A stretch of DNA of 64,000 nt from Oceanisphaera psychrotolerans (GCF_001870485.1 NZ_MDKE01000012.1:1-64000); one strand, 5' to 3'; counted from the first letter of the stretch, positions 45,600 through 55,606 are shown. Notes: a model not told the origin generated them from the sequence alone. A program made the numbers and translations.

Positions 45600-46961
45600 A
45601 TGTCGAACGATACCATAGTGGCCCAGGCCACCGCTCCCGGCCGGGGCGGTGTAGGCATCATCCGGGTTTCCGGTCCTCACGCCGAGGCCGTGGCCCAGGC
45701 CGTGCTCGGCAAAGTGCCCAAGGTGCGCTATGCCGACTATCTGCCCTTCAGCGACGAGCAGGGCCTGGTGCTGGATCAGGGCATCGCCCTGCTGTTCAAG
45801 GGTCCCAACAGCTTCACCGGTGAAGACGTGCTCGAGCTGCAGGGCCACGGCGGCCCAGTGGTGCTGGACATGCTGGTGCGCCGCATCCTCGCCCTGCCCG
45901 GTTTGCGCCCGGCCCGCGCCGGCGAGTTCAGCGAGCGGGCCTTCCTCAACGACAAGCTGGATCTGGCCCAGGCCGAGGCCATCGCCGATCTGATCGAAGC
46001 TTCCAGCGAGCAGGCCGCCCGTTCGGCGCTGCAATCGCTGCAGGGCGAGTTTTCCAGCCACGTTCACAGCCTGGTGGAAGCGCTCACTCACCTGCGCATC
46101 TATGTGGAAGCGGCCATCGATTTTCCCGAAGAGGAAGTGGATTTTCTGTCGGACGGCAAGATCGCCGGCGAGCTGTACGGCATCATGGATCGGCTGACCG
46201 AAGTGCAGCGCCAGGCCCGTCAGGGCTCCATCATGCGCGAGGGCATGAAGGTGGTGATCGCCGGTCGCCCCAACGCCGGCAAATCCAGTCTGCTCAACGC
46301 CCTGGCCGGCAAGGAATCGGCCATCGTTACCGATATCGCCGGCACCACCCGTGACGTGCTGCGGGAATACATCCACCTGGACGGCATGCCGCTGCACATC
46401 ATCGACACCGCCGGCCTGCGCGAGGCCACCGACGCGGTGGAGCGCATCGGCATCGAGCGGGCCTGGAGCGAGATCGAGCAGGCCGATCGCATCCTGTTCA
46501 TGGTCGACGGCACCACCACCGAGGCCCTGCATCCCAAGGACATCTGGCCCGATTTCGTCGACCGGCTGCCGGCCCATATCGGACTGACCGTGGTACGCAA
46601 CAAGGCGGATCTGAGCGGTGAACCGATGACGGTGGTGAGCGACGGCGAACACCCGGTGTACCCCATCTCCGCCAAGACCGGCCAGGGGGTGGAGGCGCTC
46701 AAGGAACACCTGAAAGCCTGCATGGGCTATCAGGGCGGTACCGAAGGCGGCTTCAGCGCCCGCCGCCGCCACCTGGACGCCCTGCACCACGCCGACCAGC
46801 ACCTGATCATGGCCAAGGAGCAACTGGAGGTATACATGGCCGGCGAACTGGTGGCCGAAGAACTGCGCCTGGCTCAGGAGCAGCTGAGCCAGATCACCGG
46901 CGAGTTCACCTCCGACGATCTGCTGGGCAGGATTTTCTCGAGCTTCTGTATCGGGAAGTGA
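45600..46961 (+). CDS. mnmE: tRNA uridine-5-carboxymethylaminomethyl modification GTPase MnmE
   Basis: A GTPase (453 aa) that, with MnmG, modifies the wobble uridine of several tRNAs. The folate-binding N-terminal domain (about 1-118) is followed by a helical domain that encloses the G domain, with G1 GRPNAGKSS, the G2/G3 region [12 protein letters not shown] and DTAGLRE, and G4 NKAD. The C-terminal FCIGK with the catalytic cysteine is complete. It follows the yidC terminator. The 210 bp downstream contain no recognisable gene. MnmG is not in this window. Confidence 0.96.
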   Translation: MSNDTIVAQATAPGRGGVGIIRVSGPHAEAVAQAVLGKVPKVRYADYLPFSDEQGLVLDQGIALLFKGPNSFTGEDVLELQGHGGPVVLDMLVRRILALPGLRPARAGEFSERAFLNDKLDLAQAEAIADLIEASSEQAARSALQSLQGEFSSHVHSLVEALTHLRIYVEAAIDFPEEEVDFLSDGKIAGELYGIMDRLTEVQRQARQGSIMREGMKVVIAGRPNAGKSSLLNALAGKESAIVTDIAGTTRDVLREYIHLDGMPLHIIDTAGLREATDAVERIGIERAWSEIEQADRILFMVDGTTTEALHPKDIWPDFVDRLPAHIGLTVVRNKADLSGEPMTVVSDGEHPVYPISAKTGQGVEALKEHLKACMGYQGGTEGGFSARRRHLDALHHADQHLIMAKEQLEVYMAGELVAEELRLAQEQLSQITGEFTSDDLLGRIFSSFCIGK

Positions 46962-47171
46962 CGCCGCAACACAAAGAGGATGTCCTGGCCATTGTCATCA
47001 TGAGTGCCGATCCGGCATAGGGCAGATCCCGACCGTGACAGCGGCAGTCCGCTTGCTCCGGGGGATGTGTTGCAGGCTGCAAGCGGGTATGCTTGCGCCC
47101 GGATTCACCGGGTTCCCTTACGCTTGTAAGAAAGAAAACCCATTACACCACGCGGAGAACAACGCCCGGCC

Positions 47172-48098
47172 ATGATCCCGAACCAGCTCAATACCTTCAT
47201 TACCGTGGTCCGACAGGGAAACTTTTCGGCCGCCGCGCGCCAGCTGGGCGTGTCTTCCGCCGCGGTCAGCAAGTCCATCGCCCAACTCGAAAAGATCCTG
47301 GAGCTGCGCCTGTTTCACCGCACCACTCATTCGCTGACCCTGACGGAAAACGGCCACGAGCTGTACAAGCGCACCGGCCACCTGGTGGAACAGCTCGAGG
47401 CGCAGATAGAACGCAGCACCGACAAGCAGAAACGGCCCCACGGCCGGCTCAAGGTCAATCTGCCGGACAGCTTCGGCCGCATGGTGGTGCTGCCCCTGCT
47501 GCCCGCCTTCCTCGAAAAGTATCCCGATATCGAGCTCGATCTTAAATTTGACGACCGCATCGGCGACCTGGTCAAGGAAGGGGCGGACGTGGGCATCGGC
47601 ATCATGCTCAACCAGGACAGCCGGCTGATTGCCCGGGAGTTTTACCGGCTACAGCCGGTGCTGGTGGCCAGCCGTGAGTATATCGACCGGCATGGCATGC
47701 CCAGCACCCCGGAAGAGCTGGTGGCGCACAACTGCATTGCCTACCGCTCGTCGACCACCGGCCGCAAGAAAACGTGGAACTTTCGGGTAGGCGGGGAGCT
47801 CACCCAAATCACCCCCCAGGGCAACCTGATCGTCAACAACCTGTCGGCGGCCATGAAGGCGGTGGAAATGGGGGTCGGCATCGCCGCCGTGGGAATTGGC
47901 CCGGCCAGAGCCTGCATTGAACAGGGCTGCTTCAGGCGGATCCTGCAGGAATTCGAACCCGATCCCATTCAGGTGATGATCTACTATTCGTCACGCCACT
48001 ACCTGCCCGCCAAGACCCGGCTGTTTATCGATTACCTGCTTCAGCATGCCCAGGACGAAAGCAACGAGGATCTGGACCGCATGCTGCACAAGCTGTAA
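47172..48098 (+). CDS. LysR family regulator next to the RND efflux operon
   Basis: A LysR-type activator/repressor of 308 aa with N-terminal HTH (LNTFITVVRQGNFSAAARQLGVSSAAVSKSIAQLEKILE, about 6-44) and a C-terminal effector domain. It lies 141 bp upstream of a MexEF-OprN-like efflux operon on the same strand, the place MexT occupies relative to mexEF-oprN in Pseudomonas, so it probably controls that operon. The resemblance to MexT is positional; sequence similarity was not measured. The start ATG 47172 has only a weak ribosome site. Confidence 0.87.
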   Translation: MIPNQLNTFITVVRQGNFSAAARQLGVSSAAVSKSIAQLEKILELRLFHRTTHSLTLTENGHELYKRTGHLVEQLEAQIERSTDKQKRPHGRLKVNLPDSFGRMVVLPLLPAFLEKYPDIELDLKFDDRIGDLVKEGADVGIGIMLNQDSRLIAREFYRLQPVLVASREYIDRHGMPSTPEELVAHNCIAYRSSTTGRKKTWNFRVGGELTQITPQGNLIVNNLSAAMKAVEMGVGIAAVGIGPARACIEQGCFRRILQEFEPDPIQVMIYYSSRHYLPAKTRLFIDYLLQHAQDESNEDLDRMLHKL

Positions 48099-48115
48099 CA
48101 GGCAAGCCCACGCCC

Positions 48116-48170
48116 GTTTCAACTATTGCTTGAAACAAATTTAACCCTCCCCCCACTACAGAGTTGAAAC
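48116..48170 (+). promoter_or_regulatory. LysR-type operator candidate upstream of the RND operon
   Basis: GTTTCAA (48116-48122) and TTGAAAC (48130-48136) form an inverted repeat with a 7-bp spacer, and GTTGAAAC recurs at 48163-48170. Inverted repeats with a T-N11-A core plus a downstream half-site are typical of LysR binding regions. The regulator at 47172 is the likely binder (inference). Confidence 0.5.
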
Positions 48171-48239
48171 CACAGGGCGGATACTTGCGCCCCCTTACCC
48201 TATTTCACTCACTCTGACATCCCAACGGGAGAGAGGCAC

Positions 48240-49397
48240 ATGCAGCTTCGTGTTTTGTCATTACTGTTATTCACGGCCGTGCTCACCGGCTGCTTTGCCG
48301 AGGCGGAAGCCCCGTCAGCCAAGCAGCCGCCGGCACAGCCGATCGATGTCGCCGCCGTGCTGTACACCCAATACAGCCCGGAATACACCTTTACCACCCG
48401 CCTGGAATCCCCCCAGCAGGTCGAGTTGCGGCCCCGGGTTTCCGGGGTCATCGAGTCGGTGGAGTTTCGCGAAGGAAGCCATGTCAAGCAAGGGGATCTG
48501 CTGTTTCGCATCGATTCCCGCCCCTTTGCGGCCGAGGTAGCCCGCCTGGAAGCCGAACTGGATCGGGCCAAGGCGGCCCTGGGCCAGGCCCAGTCCGAAG
48601 CCCAGCGCGCCCAGCGCCTGCAGGGCCGCAATGCCATGTCGGCGGAGCAGGCCGAGTCGCGCCTGTCCCTGGCCAGCCAGCGCCGGGCGGAGCTGGCCTC
48701 GGTGCAGGCGGCCATGAAGGCGGCACGACTGAACCTGGAGTTCACCGAGGTGCGGGCCCCGATCGACGGTCAGGTGTCCAATGCCTTTATCACCGCCGGC
48801 AACAATGTGCAGGCCGGCCAGAGTGTGCTGACCTCACTGGTGGCCACCGACCGCCTCTATGCCTACTTCGATGTGGATGAACGCACCTGGAATGCCTCCT
48901 TCTCCGATGTGAAGGCCGATGGCCAGACCCAGGCCCGGCTGACCCTGGCCGGCAGTGCGAGAGCGCCACAGACAGGCGAGCTGGACTTTATTGATAACCA
49001 AATCAACGAGCAAACCGGCACCCTGCGCGTGCGTGCGGTGTTTACCGCGAAAGATGCTCCACTGCGTCCGGGCGCCTTTGCGCGTATTCAACTCAAGGCC
49101 ACCGACAGCCAGCCCACCGTCATGGTGCCCGATCGCGCCGTGGGCACCGACCTGAAGAGCCGCTTCGTGCTGGTGGTGAACGCCGAGAATGTGCTCGAGT
49201 ACCGGCCGGTCGAACTGGGTCGTCGCGAAGGCACACTGCGGGTGGTGGAAGCCGGCCTGGAGCCGGGAGAGCGCATCGCCGCCAACGGCCCGGCACGGGT
49301 TGGCCCGGGCATGCCGATCACCCCGCGAAATGTTGAGATTGAGGCTCAGAGCCTGACCCTGGCCGAGCCACAGCCGAAGGCCGAACCGTCGGCATAA
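48240..49397 (+). CDS. RND efflux periplasmic adaptor (MexE-like)
   Basis: The membrane fusion protein (385 aa) of a tripartite multidrug pump. The lipoprotein signal is MQLRVLSLLLFTAVLTGC with lipobox LTGC (cysteine 18). The HlyD/biotinyl-lipoyl halves flank a coiled-coil hairpin (about 95-160, AAEVARLEAELDRAKAALG and ASQRRAELASVQAAM), followed by beta-barrel and membrane-proximal domains. The overall pattern resembles MexE rather than AcrA, for example VELRPRVSGVIESVEFREGSHV. It is 17 bp ahead of the pump gene. Confidence 0.9.
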   Translation: MQLRVLSLLLFTAVLTGCFAEAEAPSAKQPPAQPIDVAAVLYTQYSPEYTFTTRLESPQQVELRPRVSGVIESVEFREGSHVKQGDLLFRIDSRPFAAEVARLEAELDRAKAALGQAQSEAQRAQRLQGRNAMSAEQAESRLSLASQRRAELASVQAAMKAARLNLEFTEVRAPIDGQVSNAFITAGNNVQAGQSVLTSLVATDRLYAYFDVDERTWNASFSDVKADGQTQARLTLAGSARAPQTGELDFIDNQINEQTGTLRVRAVFTAKDAPLRPGAFARIQLKATDSQPTVMVPDRAVGTDLKSRFVLVVNAENVLEYRPVELGRREGTLRVVEAGLEPGERIAANGPARVGPGMPITPRNVEIEAQSLTLAEPQPKAEPSA

Positions 49398-49413
49398 CCG
49401 GATTAGAGACGTC

Positions 49414-52400
49414 ATGAACTTCAGCCATTTCTTTATCAGCCGGCCGATCTTTGCGGCCATGCTGTCACTGCTGATCCTGGTGGGGGGCAGCATCTCGCTG
49501 TTCCAGCTGCCGGTCAGTGAATATCCCGAGGTCGTGCCGCCCACTGTGGTGGTCACCGCAAACTACCCGGGCGCCAACCCCAAGGTGATCGCCGAAACCG
49601 TGGCGGCGCCGCTGGAGCAGGAGATGAACGGCATCGAAAACATGCTGTACATGTTCTCCCAGGCCACCACCGACGGTCGCATGACCCTGACCCTGACCTT
49701 TGCCCTGGGCACCGATCTGGACCGGGCCCAGGTGCAGGTACAGAACCGGGTGGCCAGTGCCCTGCCCCGGCTGCCGCAGGAAGTGCAGCGCCTGGGGGTG
49801 GTGGCGGAAAAGTCATCGCCCAACCTGACCATGGTGGTGCACCTGATCTCTCCTGAAGGTGATCGGGAACCCAGCTACCTGGCCAACTACGCCGACATCT
49901 ACATCAAGGATCAGCTGGCGCGCCTGCCCGGTGTGGGTGATGTGCAGATGTTTGGTGGCGGCAAGTACTCCATGCGCCTGTGGCTGAATCCCGAAGCCCT
50001 GGCCTCACGCAACCTGGTACCGGGTGATGTGGTGCAGGCGGTGCGAGCTCAGAACCAGCAGGTCGCCGCCGGCAGCCTGGGTGCCCAGCCGGTCAGTACC
50101 GACAGCGAGTTCCAGGTGCTGCTGAACGTAAAGGGTCGCCTGGAAAGCACCGAGGAATTTGAAAATATCGTGGTGCAGGTGGATTCCAGCGGCGCCATCA
50201 CCCGCCTGAAGGATGTGGCCCGGGTCGAACTGGGGCAAGACACCTATTCCCTGCGCTCCCTGCTGGATGGTCAGAGCGCGGTGGCCATGCCAATCTTCCA
50301 GCGTCCCGGCGCCAACGCGATTGAGCTGTCGGATCAGGTGCGGGCCACCATGGACCAGCTGTCTGAGCAGTTCCCCCAGGGCGTGGAATATCGCATCGCC
50401 TATGACCCGACCGTGTTTGTGCGTGGTTCTATCGATGCCGTTATCGACACCCTGCTGGAAGCCATCGTGCTGGTGGTGGTGGTGGTGATCCTGTTCCTGC
50501 AGACCTGGCGCGCCTCCATCATTCCGCTGATTGCCGTGCCGGTCTCCCTGATTGGCACCTTCGCGGTCATGCAGTGGCTGGGGGTGTCCATCAATACCCT
50601 GTCGCTGTTCGGCCTGGTGCTGGCCATCGGCATCGTGGTGGATGACGCCATCGTGGTGGTGGAAAACGTCGAGCGCAATATCGGCAACGGGCTGTCGCCG
50701 GTGGAGGCCACTCGTCAGGCCATGACCGAGGTGACCGGCCCCATCATTGCGATTGCACTGGTGCTGTGTGCGGTGTTTATTCCCACGGCGTTTATTCAGG
50801 GGCTGAGCGGCCAGTTCTACAAGCAGTTCGCGCTGACCATTACCATTTCCACCCTGATCTCAGCCTTTAACTCGCTGACCCTGTCGCCGGCGCTGTCGGC
50901 CCTGCTGCTGCGCGGCCACGACGCCAAACCCGACTGGCTGACCCGCGGCATGAATGCCCTCTTTGGCCGCTGGTTGTTTGCACCCTTTAACCGCCTGTTT
51001 GAGCGCGGTGGTCGTATGTACGAGAAAGGGGTGAAAAGACTGATCCGCCTGAGTGTGGTGGTGGGTGTGGTTTACCTGGGCCTGCTGGGCGGCACCATCA
51101 CCCTGTTCAATGCGGTGCCGGGCGGCTTTATTCCCCTGCAGGACAAGCAATACCTGGTCGCGGTCGCGCAACTGCCCGATGCCTCCAGCCTGGACAGAAC
51201 CGAGGCGGTGGTGCGGGAGATGGAGCAAATCGCGCTGAAAACCCCGGGAGTGATGCAGACCGTGTCCTTCCCCGGACTGTCGGTGAACGGCTTTACCAAC
51301 AGCTCCAACAGCGGCATCGTGTTTGTCACCCTGAAGGACTTTGACCAGCGCAAGGACCCTAGCCTGTCTGCCAATGCCATTGCCGGCCAGCTGAATGGCC
51401 AGTTTGTCGGCATTGACGAGGCCTTTGTGGCCGTGTTCCCACCGCCGCCGATCCTGGGGCTGGGTACCACCGGCGGCTTCAAGCTGCAGATTGAAGACCG
51501 GGCCAGCCTGGGCTTTGAGGCGCTGTTCGCCAACCTGCAAAAGGTACTGAACGCGGCCCGCCAGGAGCCGGCACTGACCGGGCTGTATTCCAGCTTCCGT
51601 ATTCAGGTGCCGCAGATGGACATCGAGATCGATCGTGAGCAGGCCATGCTGCAGGGCATTCCGCTGGAGCAGGTGTTCGATGCCCTGCAGATCTACCTGG
51701 GCTCTCTGTATGTGAACGACGTCAACCTGTTCGGCAAGACCTACCAGGTAAACGCCCAGGCCGATGCCCAACATCGCGTTGATCCCGAGCAAATCCTGCG
51801 GCTCAAGGTGCGTAACGCCGCCGGTCAAATGGTGCCGCTGGGCTCGGTAATGACAGTGAAGTCCGCCATAGGCCCGGATCGGGTAATGCGCTACAACGGC
51901 TACCCGACCGCCGAACTGAACGGCAACCCGGCGCCGGGCTACAGCTCGGATCAGGCGCAGCAGGCGATTGAACGGATACTGAACGAGCAGCTCGACAAGG
52001 GCATGGCCTTTGAGTGGACCGAGGTGACCTATCAGCAGATCCTGGCGGGCAACACCATGGTGTATATCTTCCCGCTGGTGGTATTGCTGGTGTTCATGGT
52101 GCTGGCGGCCCAGTACGAAAGCCTGACCCTGCCGCTGTCGATCATCCTGATTGTGCCCATGACCATACTGTCGGCCCTGGCGGGCATCTGGCTGATGGAC
52201 GGAGACAACAACATCTTCACCCGCATCGCGCTGATCGTGCTGGTGGCGCTGGCGTGCAAGAACGCCATCCTGATGGTGGAGTTCGCCCGCGACAGCCGCC
52301 TCGGCGGCGCCTCACGACTGGATGCCATTCTGGAGGCCTGTCGCCTGCGTCTGCGGCCTATCCTGATGACCTCCATCGCCTTCACCGCCGGCGTGGTGCC

Positions 52401-52590
52401 GCTGGTGCTGGCCAGCGGTGCCGGGGCGGAAATGCGCCAGGCCATGGGAGTGGCGGTGTTCTCGGGCATGATTGGGGTCACCATCTTCGGCCTGTTGTTT
52501 ACGCCCGTGTTCTACATGGCCATGACCGCGCTGGAACGCAAGACAACGCCACGCACGGCGAATGCCCTGCCCCAGGCGGAGGAGGCCTGA
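49414..52590 (+). CDS. RND multidrug efflux pump permease (MexF/AcrB-like)
   Basis: A 1058-aa inner-membrane proton-driven pump of the HAE1 family. It starts MNFSHFFISRPIFAAMLSLLILVGG and has two sets of six transmembrane helices with large periplasmic loops after helices 1 and 7. The proton-relay aspartates are in GIVVDDAIVVVENVERN in helix 4, and a helix 10-11 region with the relay lysine (ALACKNAILMVEF) follows. Sequence character is MexF-like, a class exporting chloramphenicol, quinolones and trimethoprim, though substrates cannot be assigned from sequence. The end is translationally coupled with the OMF gene. Confidence 0.94.
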   Translation: MNFSHFFISRPIFAAMLSLLILVGGSISLFQLPVSEYPEVVPPTVVVTANYPGANPKVIAETVAAPLEQEMNGIENMLYMFSQATTDGRMTLTLTFALGTDLDRAQVQVQNRVASALPRLPQEVQRLGVVAEKSSPNLTMVVHLISPEGDREPSYLANYADIYIKDQLARLPGVGDVQMFGGGKYSMRLWLNPEALASRNLVPGDVVQAVRAQNQQVAAGSLGAQPVSTDSEFQVLLNVKGRLESTEEFENIVVQVDSSGAITRLKDVARVELGQDTYSLRSLLDGQSAVAMPIFQRPGANAIELSDQVRATMDQLSEQFPQGVEYRIAYDPTVFVRGSIDAVIDTLLEAIVLVVVVVILFLQTWRASIIPLIAVPVSLIGTFAVMQWLGVSINTLSLFGLVLAIGIVVDDAIVVVENVERNIGNGLSPVEATRQAMTEVTGPIIAIALVLCAVFIPTAFIQGLSGQFYKQFALTITISTLISAFNSLTLSPALSALLLRGHDAKPDWLTRGMNALFGRWLFAPFNRLFERGGRMYEKGVKRLIRLSVVVGVVYLGLLGGTITLFNAVPGGFIPLQDKQYLVAVAQLPDASSLDRTEAVVREMEQIALKTPGVMQTVSFPGLSVNGFTNSSNSGIVFVTLKDFDQRKDPSLSANAIAGQLNGQFVGIDEAFVAVFPPPPILGLGTTGGFKLQIEDRASLGFEALFANLQKVLNAARQEPALTGLYSSFRIQVPQMDIEIDREQAMLQGIPLEQVFDALQIYLGSLYVNDVNLFGKTYQVNAQADAQHRVDPEQILRLKVRNAAGQMVPLGSVMTVKSAIGPDRVMRYNGYPTAELNGNPAPGYSSDQAQQAIERILNEQLDKGMAFEWTEVTYQQILAGNTMVYIFPLVVLLVFMVLAAQYESLTLPLSIILIVPMTILSALAGIWLMDGDNNIFTRIALIVLVALACKNAILMVEFARDSRLGGASRLDAILEACRLRLRPILMTSIAFTAGVVPLVLASGAGAEMRQAMGVAVFSGMIGVTIFGLLFTPVFYMAMTALERKTTPRTANALPQAEEA

Positions 52591-52591
52591 C

Positions 52592-54019
52592 ATGACCAGA
52601 GCTAACCATAGGCGATACCTGAGCGCCGCCGGCCTGGCGCTGCTGCTGAGCGGCTGTGCCCTGACCGCCGACCACGCGGCGCTGCCCACGGCAAATGCGG
52701 ACCAGGTTCGGCAGTTGTCGAAGGCGGTGGCGGGCACTCCCGCCGAGCACCCCGGCGCCACCTGGTGGACGGCGTTCGAAGACGCCCGGCTGAACCGGCT
52801 GATCGAGCAGGCGCTGGCGCACAACCACGATCTGGCGGCGGCCGCCCTGCGCCTGGACGCACAACTGGCCCGGCTCGACATCAGCCGCGACCAGCTGCGG
52901 CCCCAGGGTGGCCTGGCTGGCTCCCTCAACCTGTCTCGCGAGCAGACCGCCGGCTCGGGCACTCAGGTCACCCGCCAGGAAAACATGGCGCTGGGCCTGT
53001 CGGCCGACTGGCAGCTGGATCTGTTCGGCCGGCTGCGCGCACGCATTCGGCAGGCGGAAGCCGAGCTGGATGACCGGCACGCGGCGCAGGCCGAAGTGCG
53101 GGCGGAAGTGGTGAGCGGTGTGGTCACCACCTATGCCCGGCTGGCCGGAACCGAGGAGCAACTGGCGCTGCTGGATCAGCAGCTGGTTTCCCTCGAGGAG
53201 AGCCTGACCGTGCTCCGCCTGCGGGTGGAAGAAGGGCTGGAGACCCCGCTGGAACTGAACCGGGCCCAGGCGCTGCAACATGAGTATCGCGCCCGCCGGC
53301 CGGAGCTGGATCAGGCCCGGGCCGGTTATGTCGCCGCCCTGGCGACCCTGGCGGGCCTGAACGCGGAACAACTGAGATCGCACACCGCCGGCAGCCGGCT
53401 GCCCGCTCCGTCGGCCCTGACCCCGGCGCTGGAAAACCCGGGGCTGGCACTGACCGAGGCCCCCGAGCTGCGGCGCGCCCGGGCCCGGGTGGCGCGCACC
53501 ATGGCGCTGTCGGACGAGGCGCGCGCCGCGCTCTACCCGGAAGTCAGCCTGACCGGCGTACTGGGCTGGCTGAGTGGCAGCAGCCTGGATCTGGGCGATG
53601 CGCGCGAGCAGCTGGCGATCAGGCCGCAACTGCGCTGGTCGCTGCTCAACCTGTCCGCCCTCAGGTCCGGGCTGAAGGCCGCACAGCTGGAAGAGCAGGC
53701 GGTGCTCGCCGAGTATGAAAAGACCCTGCTGCAGGTACTCAACCGTGCCGACCAGGCAGTGCAGGGCTGGGACGCCAGGGGCCGTCGTCTGACCGAGCTT
53801 AACACGCGCCAGCAGTTTGCCGGCCAGGCCTTTGAGCAGGCTCGCGCCCGCTACGAAGAAGGCACACTGCCATACATGGATTTTCTTGATGCCCAGCGTG
53901 ACCTGCTGGAATCCGAGGCCAGCCTGGTGCAGGCCCGGAGCGAATGGCTGGAGGGGTATGCCGAACTGCAGCGTGCCTTTCCCGGGAATTGGGCAAACCT
54001 ACTGACGGTAAACGGATAA
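52592..54019 (+). CDS. RND efflux outer membrane factor (OprN/NodT-like)
   Basis: A TolC-like outer-membrane lipoprotein of 475 aa that forms the exit duct. The signal MTRANHRRYLSAAGLALLLSGC has lipobox LSGC at cysteine 22. Two repeats of long helical and beta-strand segments, such as LIEQALAHNHDLAAAALRLDAQLARL and the C-terminal QARARYEEGTLPYMDFLDAQRDLLESEASLVQARSEW, are typical. ATG 52592 is chosen because GGAGG lies before it and the lipobox follows correctly; the frame opens earlier, within the pump gene. A terminator follows. A decayed copy of its 3' end lies 1.5 kb downstream. Confidence 0.92.
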   Translation: MTRANHRRYLSAAGLALLLSGCALTADHAALPTANADQVRQLSKAVAGTPAEHPGATWWTAFEDARLNRLIEQALAHNHDLAAAALRLDAQLARLDISRDQLRPQGGLAGSLNLSREQTAGSGTQVTRQENMALGLSADWQLDLFGRLRARIRQAEAELDDRHAAQAEVRAEVVSGVVTTYARLAGTEEQLALLDQQLVSLEESLTVLRLRVEEGLETPLELNRAQALQHEYRARRPELDQARAGYVAALATLAGLNAEQLRSHTAGSRLPAPSALTPALENPGLALTEAPELRRARARVARTMALSDEARAALYPEVSLTGVLGWLSGSSLDLGDAREQLAIRPQLRWSLLNLSALRSGLKAAQLEEQAVLAEYEKTLLQVLNRADQAVQGWDARGRRLTELNTRQQFAGQAFEQARARYEEGTLPYMDFLDAQRDLLESEASLVQARSEWLEGYAELQRAFPGNWANLLTVNG

Positions 54020-54070
54020 TACCGGTTTTTCGCCCATTGCCCGCCTTGATGGTGGGCTTTTTTCGTTGTG
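53953..54070 (+). repeat. Direct repeat copy 1 (OMF gene 3' end plus terminator)
   Basis: The last roughly 67 bp of the outer membrane factor gene and the hairpin beyond it match 55502-55606 at about 80% identity, with a short gap. The two copies bracket the MFS gene. This copy is in frame and codes for GYAELQRAFPGNWANLLTVNG. Confidence 0.75.
54039..54063 (+). terminator. Rho-independent terminator of the RND operon
   Basis: GCCCGCC-TTGAT-GGTGGGC followed by six T residues, 20 bp beyond the OMF stop. Confidence 0.85.
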
Positions 54071-54283
54071 GTCAGCGCTCAATACAGGAATTGAAACCTT
54101 GCTGTGCGCCAATGCACTGCCATCACTCGACTCTTGTTGTCTCTGTGCCCGACAGGCTGATATCGTGCGCGGGAATAAAGGCCGGCAAGGGGCAAGGCTG
54201 TGCGGAACCCGAAAAGAATTGCTTTTAAATTGTTGCACCCATATTGATATTTGTGAGTGGTGTAATCCCATGTCGTTGAAGAG

Positions 54284-55489
54284 ATGCGCTTGATGAGTCC
54301 GTGTTCGTTACAATCGAAAAATTCAATCCTGTTTGTGCTGGCGTTGGGAGGCTTCATATTGGGCCTGACCGAGTTTGCCATGATGCCGATGCTTCCCCTG
54401 TTCTCGGAAGCATTTAGTGCAACACCGGCACAAAGCAGCTATGCGATCAGTGCCTATGCGCTTGGGGTGGTGGTAGGCGCCCCGGTGTTTATGTTGCTGA
54501 CGGCCAACATCAGAAAGCGTCAGGCACTGATGTTATTTGTCGCCATGATGCTGGTGTTTAATGGCCTGGGGGCATTGGCGCAAACACTGGAGCAACTGGT
54601 GCTCTCCCGTTTTCTGAGCGGACTGCCCCATGGTAGCTATTTTGGCACCGCGGCCATTATGGCGGCAGAGATTGCCCCGAGAAATAAAAGGGTCTCCTAC
54701 ATATCCAAGGTATTTATGGGGCTGACCATCGCCACCATTATCGGTGTTCCGCTGGTCACACTTATCGGCCAGAACTTGAGCTGGCGCTACTGTCTGGCAC
54801 TGGTTTCATTTCTCTCGCTGCTCGCCTTTTTATTGATGTTCAGGCTGCCCAACGAACCAAACAAAACCCGCATCACGCTGGCCAATGAATTGGGGGTATT
54901 TAAAAGCGGGTCGGTGTGGTCGATCATCGCGATGATGATCGTCGGCTTCGGTGGCATATTTTGCATCTATACCTATGTTGCCGATACCATTTTAAAACAC
55001 ACCCAGGCACCGGCCTATGCGGTATCCATCGCCATGGTGATGTTCGGTATTGGCAGTACGGTGGGCAATGTGGTGCTTGGTAAAATAGGCAACCGTCATC
55101 CGGTACGGACAACAGGGGTCACCCTGGCGTTGGCGGCACTCTTCTCCCTGCTGTATGTGTTCGTCAGCAGCAGCATGGTTTTATTGTGCGTTGTGGTATT
55201 TTTTATTGGCTGCACCATAGGGTTGGCGGCCATTGTTCAATCCCTGCTGATGGAAGCCGCCCCAAATGGGCAAGCCATGATAGGTGCCATCGTGCAGTGC
55301 TCATTCAATACCGCGAATGCCATCGGTCCCTGGGTTGGCGGCATCTACATTGCCGCCGGGGGGAAAATACATGAGACGGGCTATGTGGCCGCGATATTGT
55401 TTGCCGGAGGCTTTGTTATCTGGCTGCCAGTGCAAAACTGCTGGCTCGCAAACAGGAGCCCCTGGCTGTGGAGCCGAGTGTCGCAATAA
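54284..55489 (+). CDS. MFS drug/sugar efflux transporter (AraJ/DHA1-like)
   Basis: A major facilitator of about 401 aa with twelve transmembrane helices and the DHA1 features ALGGFILGLTEFAMMPMLP (helix 1) and LVLSRFLSGLPHGSYFGTAAI (helix 4-5 region). It resembles AraJ-type efflux proteins; the substrate is unknown. Base composition is clearly less GC-rich than its neighbours, with codons such as ATA and TTA, suggesting recent acquisition. ATG 54284 or ATG 54293 may be the start; neither has a strong ribosome site. It is bracketed by a duplicated piece of the OMF gene, and the leader 54064-54283 shows no other gene. Confidence 0.85.
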   Translation: MRLMSPCSLQSKNSILFVLALGGFILGLTEFAMMPMLPLFSEAFSATPAQSSYAISAYALGVVVGAPVFMLLTANIRKRQALMLFVAMMLVFNGLGALAQTLEQLVLSRFLSGLPHGSYFGTAAIMAAEIAPRNKRVSYISKVFMGLTIATIIGVPLVTLIGQNLSWRYCLALVSFLSLLAFLLMFRLPNEPNKTRITLANELGVFKSGSVWSIIAMMIVGFGGIFCIYTYVADTILKHTQAPAYAVSIAMVMFGIGSTVGNVVLGKIGNRHPVRTTGVTLALAALFSLLYVFVSSSMVLLCVVVFFIGCTIGLAAIVQSLLMEAAPNGQAMIGAIVQCSFNTANAIGPWVGGIYIAAGGKIHETGYVAAILFAGGFVIWLPVQNCWLANRSPWLWSRVSQ

Positions 55490-55501
55490 ACCACTGAAGG
55501 T

Positions 55502-55606
55502 GGGGCATGCCGAACTGTGGCGTGCCTTTACCGGGAATTGAGCCGACCTGCTGACGGTAAACGGAACACTCTCAATGCCCGCCTTGAAGGCGGGCTTTTT
55601 GTTGTG
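55502..55606 (+). pseudogene. Direct repeat copy 2: decayed 3' fragment of an OMF gene
   Basis: In frame this reads GHAELWRAFTGN, a stop, then ADLLTVNG, matching the C-terminus of the OMF at 53953-54019 except that the tryptophan codon TGG has become TGA. A copy of the terminator follows (55577-55600). It has no start and is only the tail of a gene. It marks a duplication or insertion event that placed the MFS gene between the two copies. Confidence 0.75.
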
